NCBI RefSeq assembly: GCF_014649115.1
Contig: NZ_BMSK01000019.1
Coordinates: 62,382 to 126,381, forward strand
Direction of reading: 5' to 3'
Length of the DNA stretch: 64,000 bases
Source: Streptomyces eurythermus
GTDB lineage: Bacteria > Actinomycetota > Actinomycetes > Streptomycetales > Streptomycetaceae
The translations under genes were made by a program, and so were the position numbers. The notes beneath the pieces are model-generated. The model made no database searches. It saw only the letters and a program-made list of their open reading frames with translations, and was not told the DNA's origin. Below, piece after piece: positions 37,393 to 44,816 of the stretch (positions are counted from its first letter, which is position 1; each line of letters begins with the position of its first letter).

Positions 37393-37458
37393 GTACGACT
37401 CCGATCGTACTGCATGCTAAGTTCGACTCCACTCGTACAAGTACGACTCGACTCGTAC
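37393..37458. promoter_or_regulatory. Three palindromic operators between ArsR regulator and MFS exporter
   Basis: Three 18-bp copies of GTACGA-N6-TCGTAC: 37393-37410 (perfect arms), 37421-37438 (GTTCGA in the left arm) and 37441-37458 (perfect arms). The middle six bases are also similar (CTCCGA, CTCCAC, CTCGAC). They fill the 117-bp divergent promoter region. An ArsR dimer is the obvious ligand. Confidence 0.8.
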
Positions 37459-37482
37459 CGGGATTCAGGGGAGGACTGCGCC

Positions 37483-38730
37483 ATGACGACGGCGACCGCC
37501 GGTGAGCGTGCCCGGCATGCGATGGGCGGGGGTGAGGTGCCCGTACGGTGGGTCTGGCTCGCCGCCTGGCCCGTGACGGCGGTGTTCGTGCTGTCCAACG
37601 CGGCCACCCCGCTGTACGTGCTCTGGCAGCGCGAGATGGGGTTCAGCAAGGGCACGCTGACCGTGGTCTTCGCCTGTTACATCGCGGGACTGCTCGGGTC
37701 CCTGCTCGTCTCCGGCGTCGTCTCCGACCGGATCGGGCGCAAGCCGGTACTGCTGCCCGCGCTGGGCCTCGCCCTCGTCGCCTGCCTGGTCTTCGCGACC
37801 GCGGGCGGCGTGGGCGCGCTGATCGCGGCCCGGCTGTGCACCGGTATCGCGGTCGGCGCCGTGGTCTCGGCGGGAATGGCCGCGGTGACGGACGTGGCGG
37901 GACCCGCCCGGCGGCGGCTCGCCGCGCTGCTCGCCTCCTGCGCGATGGTGTTCGGGGCGGGGCTGGGGCCGCTGCTGGCCGGGGTGCTGTCCGAGACGCT
38001 GCCCGGGCCCACGGTCACCGTGTTCGCGGTGGAGGCGGTGCTGCTGGCGTCGGCCGTGGTGGTCGTGGTCCGGATGCCGGTGGGCGCCGCCCACGGGGGC
38101 CGCGGTGGCGCTCGTGGCGTCGGGGGGTGGGTACGGGTGCCCGGGGTGCCTCGCGGTGCCGGATGGCAACTCGCCCTGGGGATCGCCGTGTTCGCACCCG
38201 GCATCACCGCCACGTCCTTCGTGCTGTCGCTCGGGCCGTCGCTGCTCGCGGGGCTGCTCGGCACGGGGAGCCGCATCGTCTCCGGGGGGCTGGCGTTCGC
38301 GATGTTCCTGTCCGCCACGGGCGTGCAGTTCGCGGTACGGGGGCTCGGGCGGCGCACGGTGCTGGCCTGCGGCGCCGGTGCCACCGCCCTCGGCATGGCC
38401 GCGCTCCTCCTGGCCGTGCACACCGGGTCGGTCGCGGCGCTGGCCGGGGCGGCGCTGCTGGCGGGGGCCGGGCAGGGGATGGGACAGCTCGGGGGGCTGT
38501 CGCTGCTGAACTCGGCCGTGCCGGGGACGCGGCTCGCCGAGGCCAACGCGGCGCTGAACGTCGGGGGTTACCTGCCCGCCGGGCTCCTTCCGGTGAGCGC
38601 GGGATACCTGAGCGACGCGGTCGGCCTCACGACGGGTGCGACGGTCTTCGGCACGACGCTGGCGGGGCTCGCCGTGGCGGGGGGCGGGGTGGTGCTGCTC
38701 GGGCGGGAGCGGGTGTCTTCCGCCGCCTGA
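37483..38730 (+). CDS. MFS exporter under ArsR control
   Basis: A 415-residue, twelve-helix transporter of the drug/metabolite exporter type, with the A motif between helices 2 and 3 (VVSDRIGRKPVLL) and Arg-rich loop VAGPARRRLAALLASC after helix 4. The ATG at 37483 has GGGGAGG 7 nt upstream. The divergent ArsR-type regulator and its operators suggest inducible efflux; the substrate cannot be told. The last codons (VSSAA, stop) are reiterated downstream as a 27-bp tandem repeat. Confidence 0.88.
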   Translation: MTTATAGERARHAMGGGEVPVRWVWLAAWPVTAVFVLSNAATPLYVLWQREMGFSKGTLTVVFACYIAGLLGSLLVSGVVSDRIGRKPVLLPALGLALVACLVFATAGGVGALIAARLCTGIAVGAVVSAGMAAVTDVAGPARRRLAALLASCAMVFGAGLGPLLAGVLSETLPGPTVTVFAVEAVLLASAVVVVVRMPVGAAHGGRGGARGVGGWVRVPGVPRGAGWQLALGIAVFAPGITATSFVLSLGPSLLAGLLGTGSRIVSGGLAFAMFLSATGVQFAVRGLGRRTVLACGAGATALGMAALLLAVHTGSVAALAGAALLAGAGQGMGQLGGLSLLNSAVPGTRLAEANAALNVGGYLPAGLLPVSAGYLSDAVGLTTGATVFGTTLAGLAVAGGGVVLLGRERVSSAA

Positions 38731-38796
38731 CGGGAGCGGGCGTCCTCCGCCGCCTGACGGGAGCGGGCGTCCTCCGCCGCCTGACGGGGGCGGGCG
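38705..38796. repeat. 27-bp tandem repeat spanning the stop codon of the MFS gene
   Basis: Units start at 38705, 38732 and 38759, with a partial fourth from 38786. Units two and three are identical; unit one, which contains the real end of the gene including its TGA, differs at two positions. Each unit carries the same in-frame TGA. The rest of the 267-bp interval to ku holds an interspersed repeat (38908-38932) and no gene. Confidence 0.9.
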
Positions 38797-38907
38797 AGGG
38801 GCTACCGGACGGGGTACGGGGTGTGATCGCCGTGGGGGGGGCGTCGTGCCGATGCGGGCGCCGTGGGAGTGCGGGCCCGTCCGCGTCGGCAGGCGCGCCG
38901 TGGTCGG

Positions 38908-38932
38908 TCGCGCGGTTCCCCGCGCCCCTGAG
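38908..38932. repeat. Copy of a Streptomyces interspersed element (GTTCCCCGCGCCCCT)
   Basis: The sequence GCGCGGTTCCCCGCGCCCCTGAG lies in the convergent MFS/ku interval. The same core is found in the spacer before the SEDS gene (44731-44756). From memory this short element is very common between Streptomyces genes; its role is not established. The following 70 bp contain further CCCCTGAGCAGGTGCG-like imperfect repeats. Confidence 0.6.
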
Positions 38933-38997
38933 CAGGTGCGGCCGACGCCCCTGGGCAAGTACCGCCCATGCCCCTGAGCAGGTGCGCCCGGCGCCCT

Positions 38998-40026
38998 TCA
39001 CGCCGTCCGTTTCCGGGACGCCGTCTTCTTCGTCGCCGTCTTCTTCCCGGCCGTGCTCTTCGCCGTCGCCGTACTCTTCGCCGTCGTCTTCTTCGCCGCC
39101 CCCTCCCCCGCCTTGGACGTCGACTTGCGGGCGGGGGCGGCCTTCTTCGCGGCCGGGGTCTTCTTCGTCGACGTGGACTTCTTGGCGCCCGTCTCCTTCG
39201 GCGCCGACGCGCCCCGGCGCAGCTGTCTGACCTCCGCCTCCTCCTCCGCGCCCCGGGACTCGCGGGCCGCCCGGACGCTGTTCTCCAGGGCGGCCATCAG
39301 GTCCAGCACCTTGCCGCCGGCGGCGGGGGCCGGGGACTCGGGCGGTGCCTCGCCGGAGGCCTTCGCGGCGATGACCTCCTCCAGCGCCTCCCGGTACTCG
39401 TCGTGCAGGTCCTCCAGGTCGACCTCGCCGAGGGTGTCCATCAGGGCGTCCGCGAGGTCCAGTTCCTTGTCGCGGATGGTGACGTGCTCGTCCGGCGCGA
39501 CGCCCTCCGGCGCCCGGACCTCGTCCGGCCACAGCAGCCCGTGCATGGCGATGGCGTCGCCGACCACCCGCAGCATGCCGAGCCGCTCCCGCCCGCGCAG
39601 CGCGTACTTGGCGATGGCGACCTTGTTGCTGCGCTTGAGGGCCTCGCGCAGCAGCGTGTACGGCTTGGCGGCCTGGGCCCCGCCGGCCGCGAGGTAGTAC
39701 GCGGCGCCCATCTGGAGCGGGTCGATCCGGTCGGCCGGCACGAAGGCCACGATCTCGATGGTGCGGGCGGTGGGGATGGGCAGGTGGGAGAGGTCCTCGT
39801 CGCTGATCGGGATCATCGTGCCGTCGGCGTCCTCGTACGCCTTGCCGATCTCGGCCTGGCTGACCTCGCGGTCCTCCAGTTCGCACACCTTGCGGTATCG
39901 GATGCGGCCGTTGTCCTCGGTGTGGACCTGGCGGAAGGAGATCGCATGGCTCTCCGTGGCGTTCACCAGCTTGATCGGGATGCTGACCAGGCCGAAGGAG
40001 ATCGCGCCGTTCCATATCGATCGCAC
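38998..40026 (-). CDS. ku: Ku protein (non-homologous end joining)
   Basis: A 342-residue homodimeric DNA-end binding protein. The Ku core spans about residues 1-250 (IWNGAISFGLVSIPIKLVNAT at the start, then FVPADRIDPLQMGAAYYLA and KVAIAKYALRGRERLGMLR). The last 70 residues are a histone-H1-like tail of Lys, Ala, Thr and Ser (KKTPAAKKAAP) that in other actinobacterial Ku proteins binds DNA. GTG 40026 is chosen because AAGG is 9 nt upstream; GTG 40035 is possible. It is divergent from the LigD polymerase gene with 53 bp between starts. Confidence 0.95.
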   Translation of the reverse strand: MRSIWNGAISFGLVSIPIKLVNATESHAISFRQVHTEDNGRIRYRKVCELEDREVSQAEIGKAYEDADGTMIPISDEDLSHLPIPTARTIEIVAFVPADRIDPLQMGAAYYLAAGGAQAAKPYTLLREALKRSNKVAIAKYALRGRERLGMLRVVGDAIAMHGLLWPDEVRAPEGVAPDEHVTIRDKELDLADALMDTLGEVDLEDLHDEYREALEEVIAAKASGEAPPESPAPAAGGKVLDLMAALENSVRAARESRGAEEEAEVRQLRRGASAPKETGAKKSTSTKKTPAAKKAAPARKSTSKAGEGAAKKTTAKSTATAKSTAGKKTATKKTASRKRTA

Positions 40027-40079
40027 GTGCCGCACCCTTCCATTGCCGTTTTTTCCGGTTTGTCTGGGATTGTCATCCT

Positions 40080-40967
40080 ATGACGCCTATCACAGAGGTG
40101 GAGGGGCGCCGGATCGCGCTCAGCAACCTGGAGAAGGTGCTCTATCCGGAGACCGGCTTCACCAAAGCGGAGCTGCTGCACTACTACGCGACCACCGCCA
40201 CCGCCCTGCTGCCCCATCTGCGCGACCGGGCGGTGTCCTTCCTGCGCTACCCGGACGGTCCCGGGGGCCAGCGGTTCTTCACCAAGAACGTGCCGCCGGG
40301 TACGCCCGAGTGGGTCACCACCGCCGAGGTGCCCCGCTCCTCCCCGGACAGCCCGGCCCGGATGGTGCTCGTCCAGGATCTGCCGAGCCTGGTCTGGGCG
40401 GCCAACCTGGTCGCCGAGTTCCACACCCACCAGTGGCTGGTGCAGCGCCCCGAGGAGGCGGACCGGCTGGTCTTCGACCTCGACCCGGGGCCGCCCGCGC
40501 ACATCGTGCACTGCTGCGAGGTCGCCCTGTGGCTGCGCGAGCGGCTCGCGGCGGACGGGATCGAGGCGTACCCGAAGACCGCCGGGTCGAAGGGGCTGCA
40601 CCTGCTGGCGGCGGTGCGCGGCAGCTCGTCCGAGCGGACCTCCGAGTACGCGAAGGCGCTGGCGGTGGAGGCCGAGCGGGCGCTGCCCCGGCTGGTGGTG
40701 CACCGGATGACGAAGAGCCTCAGACCGGGGAAGGTGTTCGTCGACTGGAGCCAGAACGCGGCCCGCAAGACCACGGCCACCCCCTACACCGTGCGCGCCC
40801 GCCCGGCCCCGCTGGTGTCCGCGCCGGTGACCTGGCAGGAGGTCGCCGACTGCCGCAGCCCCGCGCAGCTGGAGTTCCGGGCCGGCGACATCGCGCCGCG
40901 CCTGGCGGACCACGGCGACCTGATGGCGCCCCTGCTGGATCCGGAGTCGGCCGCCGCGCTGCCGTGA
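40080..40967 (+). CDS. ligD: LigD-type polymerase/primase for end joining
   Basis: A 295-residue stand-alone LigD polymerase domain (archaeo-eukaryotic primase fold), without ligase or phosphoesterase domains. The metal-binding Asp pair is in LVFDLDPGPP, and the family motifs RYPDGPGGQRFFTKN, KTAGSKGLHLL and VFVDWSQNAARKTT are intact. It fills gaps at breaks held by Ku; an ATP-dependent ligase must come from elsewhere in the genome. No clear ribosome binding site precedes the ATG, so a leaderless transcript is possible. Its 3' end is reiterated downstream (38-39-bp repeat). Confidence 0.94.
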   Translation: MTPITEVEGRRIALSNLEKVLYPETGFTKAELLHYYATTATALLPHLRDRAVSFLRYPDGPGGQRFFTKNVPPGTPEWVTTAEVPRSSPDSPARMVLVQDLPSLVWAANLVAEFHTHQWLVQRPEEADRLVFDLDPGPPAHIVHCCEVALWLRERLAADGIEAYPKTAGSKGLHLLAAVRGSSSERTSEYAKALAVEAERALPRLVVHRMTKSLRPGKVFVDWSQNAARKTTATPYTVRARPAPLVSAPVTWQEVADCRSPAQLEFRAGDIAPRLADHGDLMAPLLDPESAAALP

Positions 40968-41182
40968 CCCACGCGGGACCCGAAGCCGGCCGGCCCGCTG
41001 CCCCGCCCCGCGCAGGACCCGGAGTCGACCGCCCCACTGCCGCGAGCCGCGCGGACCCCGAACCGGCCACCCCACTACCGCCAGCCACACAGACCCCCGA
41101 ACCCGCCACCCCACTACCGCCAGCCGCGCAAAACCCCAACCCCGCCACCCCGCTGCCATGCCCCACGCGGACCCCGGAGCCG
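40938..41182. repeat. 38-39-bp tandem repeat beginning inside the end of the LigD-polymerase gene
   Basis: Seven decaying units begin near 40938, 40977, 41016, 41054, 41092, 41131 and 41170. The first contains the last nine codons of the gene (DPESAAALP), its TGA and the next bases. Later units drift, for example from GAGTCGGCC to GAACCCGCC, and become very C-rich. The 264-bp interval to the NERD-like gene is largely made of this repeat and has no other gene. Confidence 0.8.
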
Positions 41183-41231
41183 AAACCGACGCCTCCCACG
41201 CCCACGCTCGCCCCGGATGACCGCCCCCGCC

Positions 41232-42035
41232 TCAGACCCTCAGCCAGACGTTCCGGTCCCGTGCCATCCCGTGCAGTGCCTCCACGTCGGCCGGCTTGAG
41301 CACCCCGCCCAGCCGGGCCAGGTCCGCCAGGTCCGGGTCGCGCAGGATCCGCACCCCGCGCGGCTCGGCCGTCACGGTCACCTCGGCCGGGCCCACCAGG
41401 GCCAGCACCGGGCGGACCTCGGCGGTCAGCGCGTAGGAGGCGCGGTCGGCGGCGGAGCGCAGCGGGCGCAGCAGCGGCTCGGCGTCGCGGCGGCCCAGGG
41501 CGACCATCGGATCCGCGACCCGGACCCGGGCCCGGCGGGCGTACAGGGCGTGGACGGCGAACAGCCCGCCGGGGCCGATCACCAGGTGGTGGATGCGGTC
41601 GCCGCCGGGCAGCGGGACGGAGTGCAGGGTGTGCCAGCCGGCGCCCTCCAGCCCGTCCAGGGCCTGCCCCACGGCCTGCTCGGCGGTCAGGGCGCGCCGC
41701 CGCGGGTCGGGGCGCAGCCGGTGCGCGGGGCCGGGGTGGCGGTCCAGGGCGACGAGCAGGGCCTCCCCGGGGCGGTTGGGGGCCAGGTCGTCGTCGGGGT
41801 GCAGGGTCAGCCGGGCGAGTTCGGCGGGGGTGGGGACCGGGGGCGGGCCCACGGTCACCGGGCCGGTGAGGAAGGGGTGCAGCGCCTCGAGGACGGCGTC
41901 CCGCTCGTCCTCGGCGAGGAGGTCGACCCGGCCCGCCTCACGGTCGTACCAGGCCACGCCGGCTCCGTCCGCGCGGCAGACGTAGAGCCGTTCACGACCG
42001 TGCCGGAAGGCCGGCACCACGCGCAGTCCGCTCAT
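41232..42035 (-). CDS. NERD-like (nuclease-related) domain protein
   Basis: A 267-residue protein. The central part (about 130-220) follows the NERD pattern: helix EQAVGQALDGLEGAGW, strands HTLHSVPLPGGDRIHHLVIGPGGLFAVHA and then a basic Arg-rich strand. NERD domains resemble restriction-like nucleases, but activity is shown for few. Flanking N-terminal residues are Pro- and Asp-rich. The ATG at 42035 follows GAGGGG at 7 nt. It is divergent from the dual-specificity phosphatase gene. Moderately sure of the domain, unsure of function. Confidence 0.65.
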   Translation of the reverse strand: MSGLRVVPAFRHGRERLYVCRADGAGVAWYDREAGRVDLLAEDERDAVLEALHPFLTGPVTVGPPPVPTPAELARLTLHPDDDLAPNRPGEALLVALDRHPGPAHRLRPDPRRRALTAEQAVGQALDGLEGAGWHTLHSVPLPGGDRIHHLVIGPGGLFAVHALYARRARVRVADPMVALGRRDAEPLLRPLRSAADRASYALTAEVRPVLALVGPAEVTVTAEPRGVRILRDPDLADLARLGGVLKPADVEALHGMARDRNVWLRV

Positions 42036-42132
42036 GCCATCACCCCTCGACCATGGGAACAGGCGGGGTGCTCCCGGGGCAAGACCGGTTACCGTGGTGG
42101 GCGGCCCTGTGCGGGGAGTTGGGGAGGCACCG

Positions 42133-42639
42133 TTGCGGACCCGCGGAAAGCAGCCCGACGTACCGGCTCCGAAGAGCCCGTGGAACGAGATCGTGCCCGG
42201 CCTGTGGATGGGCGGCCACGAATTCCGGGACCGGTCCGGGCGACTGGAGCTCGCCGTCGTACGAGACGAGTTCGACGTGGTGCAGTCGCTGCTGCGGCTG
42301 CCCGGGTACGGTCCCGACGCGGGCGTGGAGCACCACGTGTGGCCGATACCGGACGGGCCGCTGGACGGCACGCAGCTGGCCGGGGTGATCCGGCTGGCCC
42401 GGGCGGCGAACGACGCGCTGGACGCCGGGCGCCGGGTGCTCGTGCGCTGCTTCCACGGGTACAACCGCTCGGGGCTGGTCGTCGCGCACGCGCTGGTCCA
42501 GCGGGGCGACACGGCCGACCAGGCGATCCAGCTGATCCGGGCCCGGCGCTCGGCGTGGGCGCTGCACAACGACCTGTTCGTGGAGTACCTGCGGACGGGT
42601 CTGGCGACCGTACGGCTGCTGGAGGAGCTGGCCGAGTAG
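42133..42639 (+). CDS. Dual-specificity / tyrosine phosphatase-like protein
   Basis: A 168-residue protein with the CX5R phosphatase loop VRCFHGYNRSG: the nucleophilic Cys, Arg and following Ser are all present, although the His normally before the Cys is Arg. The general-acid Asp is probably the one in WPIPDGPLD. The N-terminal NEIVPGLWMGG is typical of dual-specificity phosphatases (IxxGLYLG). The TTG at 42133 is chosen because of the excellent GGGGAGG site 6 nt upstream. It lies 77 bp before the exported protein / sensor kinase pair and could take part in the same signalling. Confidence 0.85.
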   Translation: MRTRGKQPDVPAPKSPWNEIVPGLWMGGHEFRDRSGRLELAVVRDEFDVVQSLLRLPGYGPDAGVEHHVWPIPDGPLDGTQLAGVIRLARAANDALDAGRRVLVRCFHGYNRSGLVVAHALVQRGDTADQAIQLIRARRSAWALHNDLFVEYLRTGLATVRLLEELAE

Positions 42640-42716
42640 TCCGCCGCGTCCGCCCGCCGGGTCGTCACCCACAGCTCACGAAGCAGTACAAAGCAGACTT
42701 CGGTCAGAATGTAGGG

Positions 42717-43442
42717 ATGCCGGCCCGTCGACCCGCCCGTACCGCCCTCGCCCTGGCCGCCGTCGCCCTGCTGTCGGCGACGGCGACGGCCTGCGGGGAC
42801 ACCGGCGCCCTGCGCGGTGCCGGGCCGACCACGACCGCCGTCAGCCCCACCCGGCTGTGGCCCGACCTCCAGCCCGCGTCCAGCCCGGCCTACCCGTACG
42901 ACGTGGCGACCCGGGAGACCGTCAAGGGCGTCACGGTCCCCGGCGGCGACATCCGGAAGGTCGATCCGGTGGAGGTCGTCGAGGCGGAGCTGACGGCGCA
43001 CCCCGCCGACTACGGCCCCAAGGGGGCGTACCACGCGACCGTGGACCGGATGAGGCAGTGCCGGCCGGGCGGCGACCGGGAGCGCTGCCCGCTGCTCAAG
43101 CCGTACCACCGGGACCTGACCGGGGACGGCCGGGCGGATCTGACGCTGGGCTTCCGGCTGTACCCGACCAACCAGACGGCGGTGCGGGTCTACACCGTCG
43201 AGGGGCGGCGGCTGGTGCGGGTGCTGGCCGACAACGACGCGCTCCTCGGGGTGGAGCTGGCCGGGCGGGCGCTGATCGAACGCTCCCCGGCCGACACCTC
43301 CGGCTACGAGTACCGCACCACCTGGGTGTGGGACCCGGACCAGCGCGCGATGGTGTTCTCCCGCGACGAGTACCTGCACGTCGGCGACGGCCCGCACGGC
43401 CGGCGCACGCCCTCCCCCTCGGCCTCCGCGGGCGCGCGATGA
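42717..43442 (+). CDS. Exported, probably lipid-anchored protein coupled to a sensor kinase
   Basis: A 241-residue protein with a signal sequence (MPARRPARTALALAA) and a Cys at about residue 26 after ATATA, which could be a lipobox, although a weak one. The mature part is hydrophilic, with a DLTGDGRADLTLGF segment resembling a calcium-binding FG-GAP/dockerin-like loop. Its stop overlaps the start of the following sensor kinase (ATGA), so the two are made together; the layout recalls CseA-CseC of the Streptomyces envelope-stress system, but the sequence is not obviously the same. It may modulate the kinase outside the membrane (inference). Confidence 0.75.
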   Translation: MPARRPARTALALAAVALLSATATACGDTGALRGAGPTTTAVSPTRLWPDLQPASSPAYPYDVATRETVKGVTVPGGDIRKVDPVEVVEAELTAHPADYGPKGAYHATVDRMRQCRPGGDRERCPLLKPYHRDLTGDGRADLTLGFRLYPTNQTAVRVYTVEGRRLVRVLADNDALLGVELAGRALIERSPADTSGYEYRTTWVWDPDQRAMVFSRDEYLHVGDGPHGRRTPSPSASAGAR

Positions 43443-44683
43443 GGCTCACGCTGCCGCACTGGTCCGGCGCGCTCGCGGTCCGGGCCGCCGCGTTCATCAC
43501 GGTGATGTGCTGCGCGCTGGCCGCGTTGCTCGGCGTGCTGGTGCACGTGTCGGTGACCGACCAGACCGTGGGCCAGGCCCGTGACCTGGCGCTGTCCCGG
43601 CTCGCCGACGCCACCGAGGCGTACGAGGCCGGGGACCGGCTGCTGCCGGGCGCCCGGGTGGACCCCGCGGAGCTGCCCCCGTCGCTGCGCGGGCTGGCGG
43701 TGTCCGGGCAGCGCGGCACGATGGTGGCGACGTACCGGGGGCGGCCCGCCATGTGGGCGGCCGGTCCGGTGGCCGGTCACCGGGCGCTGGGCGTGGCGGT
43801 CGACTACTCGCAGCAGTCGCGCACCATCGCCGGCCTGGACGAGTCGATCGTGTGGTCGTCGGCCCTGGCGATCGGGGCGACCGTGCTGGTCGGGGTGTTC
43901 GCGGTGACCCGGGTGACCCGGCGGCTGCACGGCACGGCACGGGTGGCCCGCCGGATCAGCGCCGGCGACCTGGACGCCCGGGTGAACGATCCCCGTACGA
44001 AGGATCCGGCCCGGCCGCAGGACGAGGTGGCCGCGGTGGCCGCCGCGCTGGACTCGATGGCCGCCTCCTTGCAGGGCAAGCTGCTGAGCGAGCAGCGGTT
44101 CACGGCGGATGTGGCGCACGAGCTGCGCACCCCGCTGACCGGGCTGCACGCGGCGGCCGAACTGCTGCCGCCGGGCCGGCCGACGGAGCTGGTACGGGAC
44201 CGGGTGGCGGCGCTGCGCACCCTGACGGAGGACCTGCTGGAGATCTCCCGGCTGGACACCGGACGGGAGCGGCTGGAGCTGGGCACGGAGGCGCTGGGCG
44301 CGCTGGCCGAACGGGTGGTGCGGGCCTCGGGCACCGACACCGAGGTGCGTGTCCTGCGGGACGTACGGGTGGAGACCGACCGGCGGCGGCTGGAGCGGGT
44401 GCTGGGGAACCTGGTGGCCAACGCCCACCGGCACGGGGCGCCTCCGGTGGTGCTGACCGTGGACGGGCCGGTGGTGACCGTACGGGATCACGGGCCCGGG
44501 TATCCGGAGTACCTGGTGGCGCACGGACCGCAGCGGTTCCGCACGGAGGGCGGGGCGACCGGGCACGGGCTGGGGCTGACCATCGCGGTGGGGCAGGCGG
44601 AGGTGCTGGGCGCTGCGCTGGGCTTCGGCAACGCGGTCGACGGGGGCGCGGTTGCCGTGTTGAGGCTGCCTGGGGGCGAGTAG
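43439..44683 (+). CDS. Sensor histidine kinase without adjacent response regulator
   Basis: A 414-residue kinase. Two membrane helices (about 12-36 and 142-163) enclose an extracytoplasmic sensor of about 105 residues; a HAMP domain follows (VTRRLHGTARVARRISAGDL), then the HisKA motif with phospho-acceptor His in FTADVAHELRTPLTGL, and the ATPase domain with N box LGNLVANAHRHG, G1 VRDHGPGYP and G2 GGATGHGLGLTIA. It overlaps the exported-protein gene by 4 nt. No response-regulator gene lies beside it, so its partner is encoded elsewhere. A cell-wall signal is plausible given the SEDS and PBP genes 134 bp downstream. Confidence 0.92.
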   Translation: MRLTLPHWSGALAVRAAAFITVMCCALAALLGVLVHVSVTDQTVGQARDLALSRLADATEAYEAGDRLLPGARVDPAELPPSLRGLAVSGQRGTMVATYRGRPAMWAAGPVAGHRALGVAVDYSQQSRTIAGLDESIVWSSALAIGATVLVGVFAVTRVTRRLHGTARVARRISAGDLDARVNDPRTKDPARPQDEVAAVAAALDSMAASLQGKLLSEQRFTADVAHELRTPLTGLHAAAELLPPGRPTELVRDRVAALRTLTEDLLEISRLDTGRERLELGTEALGALAERVVRASGTDTEVRVLRDVRVETDRRRLERVLGNLVANAHRHGAPPVVLTVDGPVVTVRDHGPGYPEYLVAHGPQRFRTEGGATGHGLGLTIAVGQAEVLGAALGFGNAVDGGAVAVLRLPGGE

Positions 44684-44730
44684 GGCTCGGGGCCGCGGGT
44701 GGTTGTCGGGCTTTCCGTGGTGTGTGGCTG

Positions 44731-44775
44731 AGCGCGCCGTTCCCCGCGCCCCTTGAGGCGCTTCGCGCCCGGGGC
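44731..44775. repeat. Second copy of the GTTCCCCGCGCCCCT element, with hairpin
   Basis: GCGCGCCGTTCCCCGCGCCCCTTGAG at 44732-44757 matches the copy at 38908-38932. It is followed by GGCGC-TTC-GCGCC pairing, giving a terminator-like hairpin after the sensor kinase gene and before the SEDS gene. Confidence 0.55.
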
Positions 44776-44816
44776 GCCTGCCTGGCCAGACTGTGCCATT
44801 TCGGTAAGTTCCGGGC

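Noticed and set aside
40938..41182. Possible CRISPR array
   Set aside because: Repeats are directly adjacent, decay gradually and have no spacers; the first unit is the end of the LigD-polymerase gene. They are simple tandem repeats.
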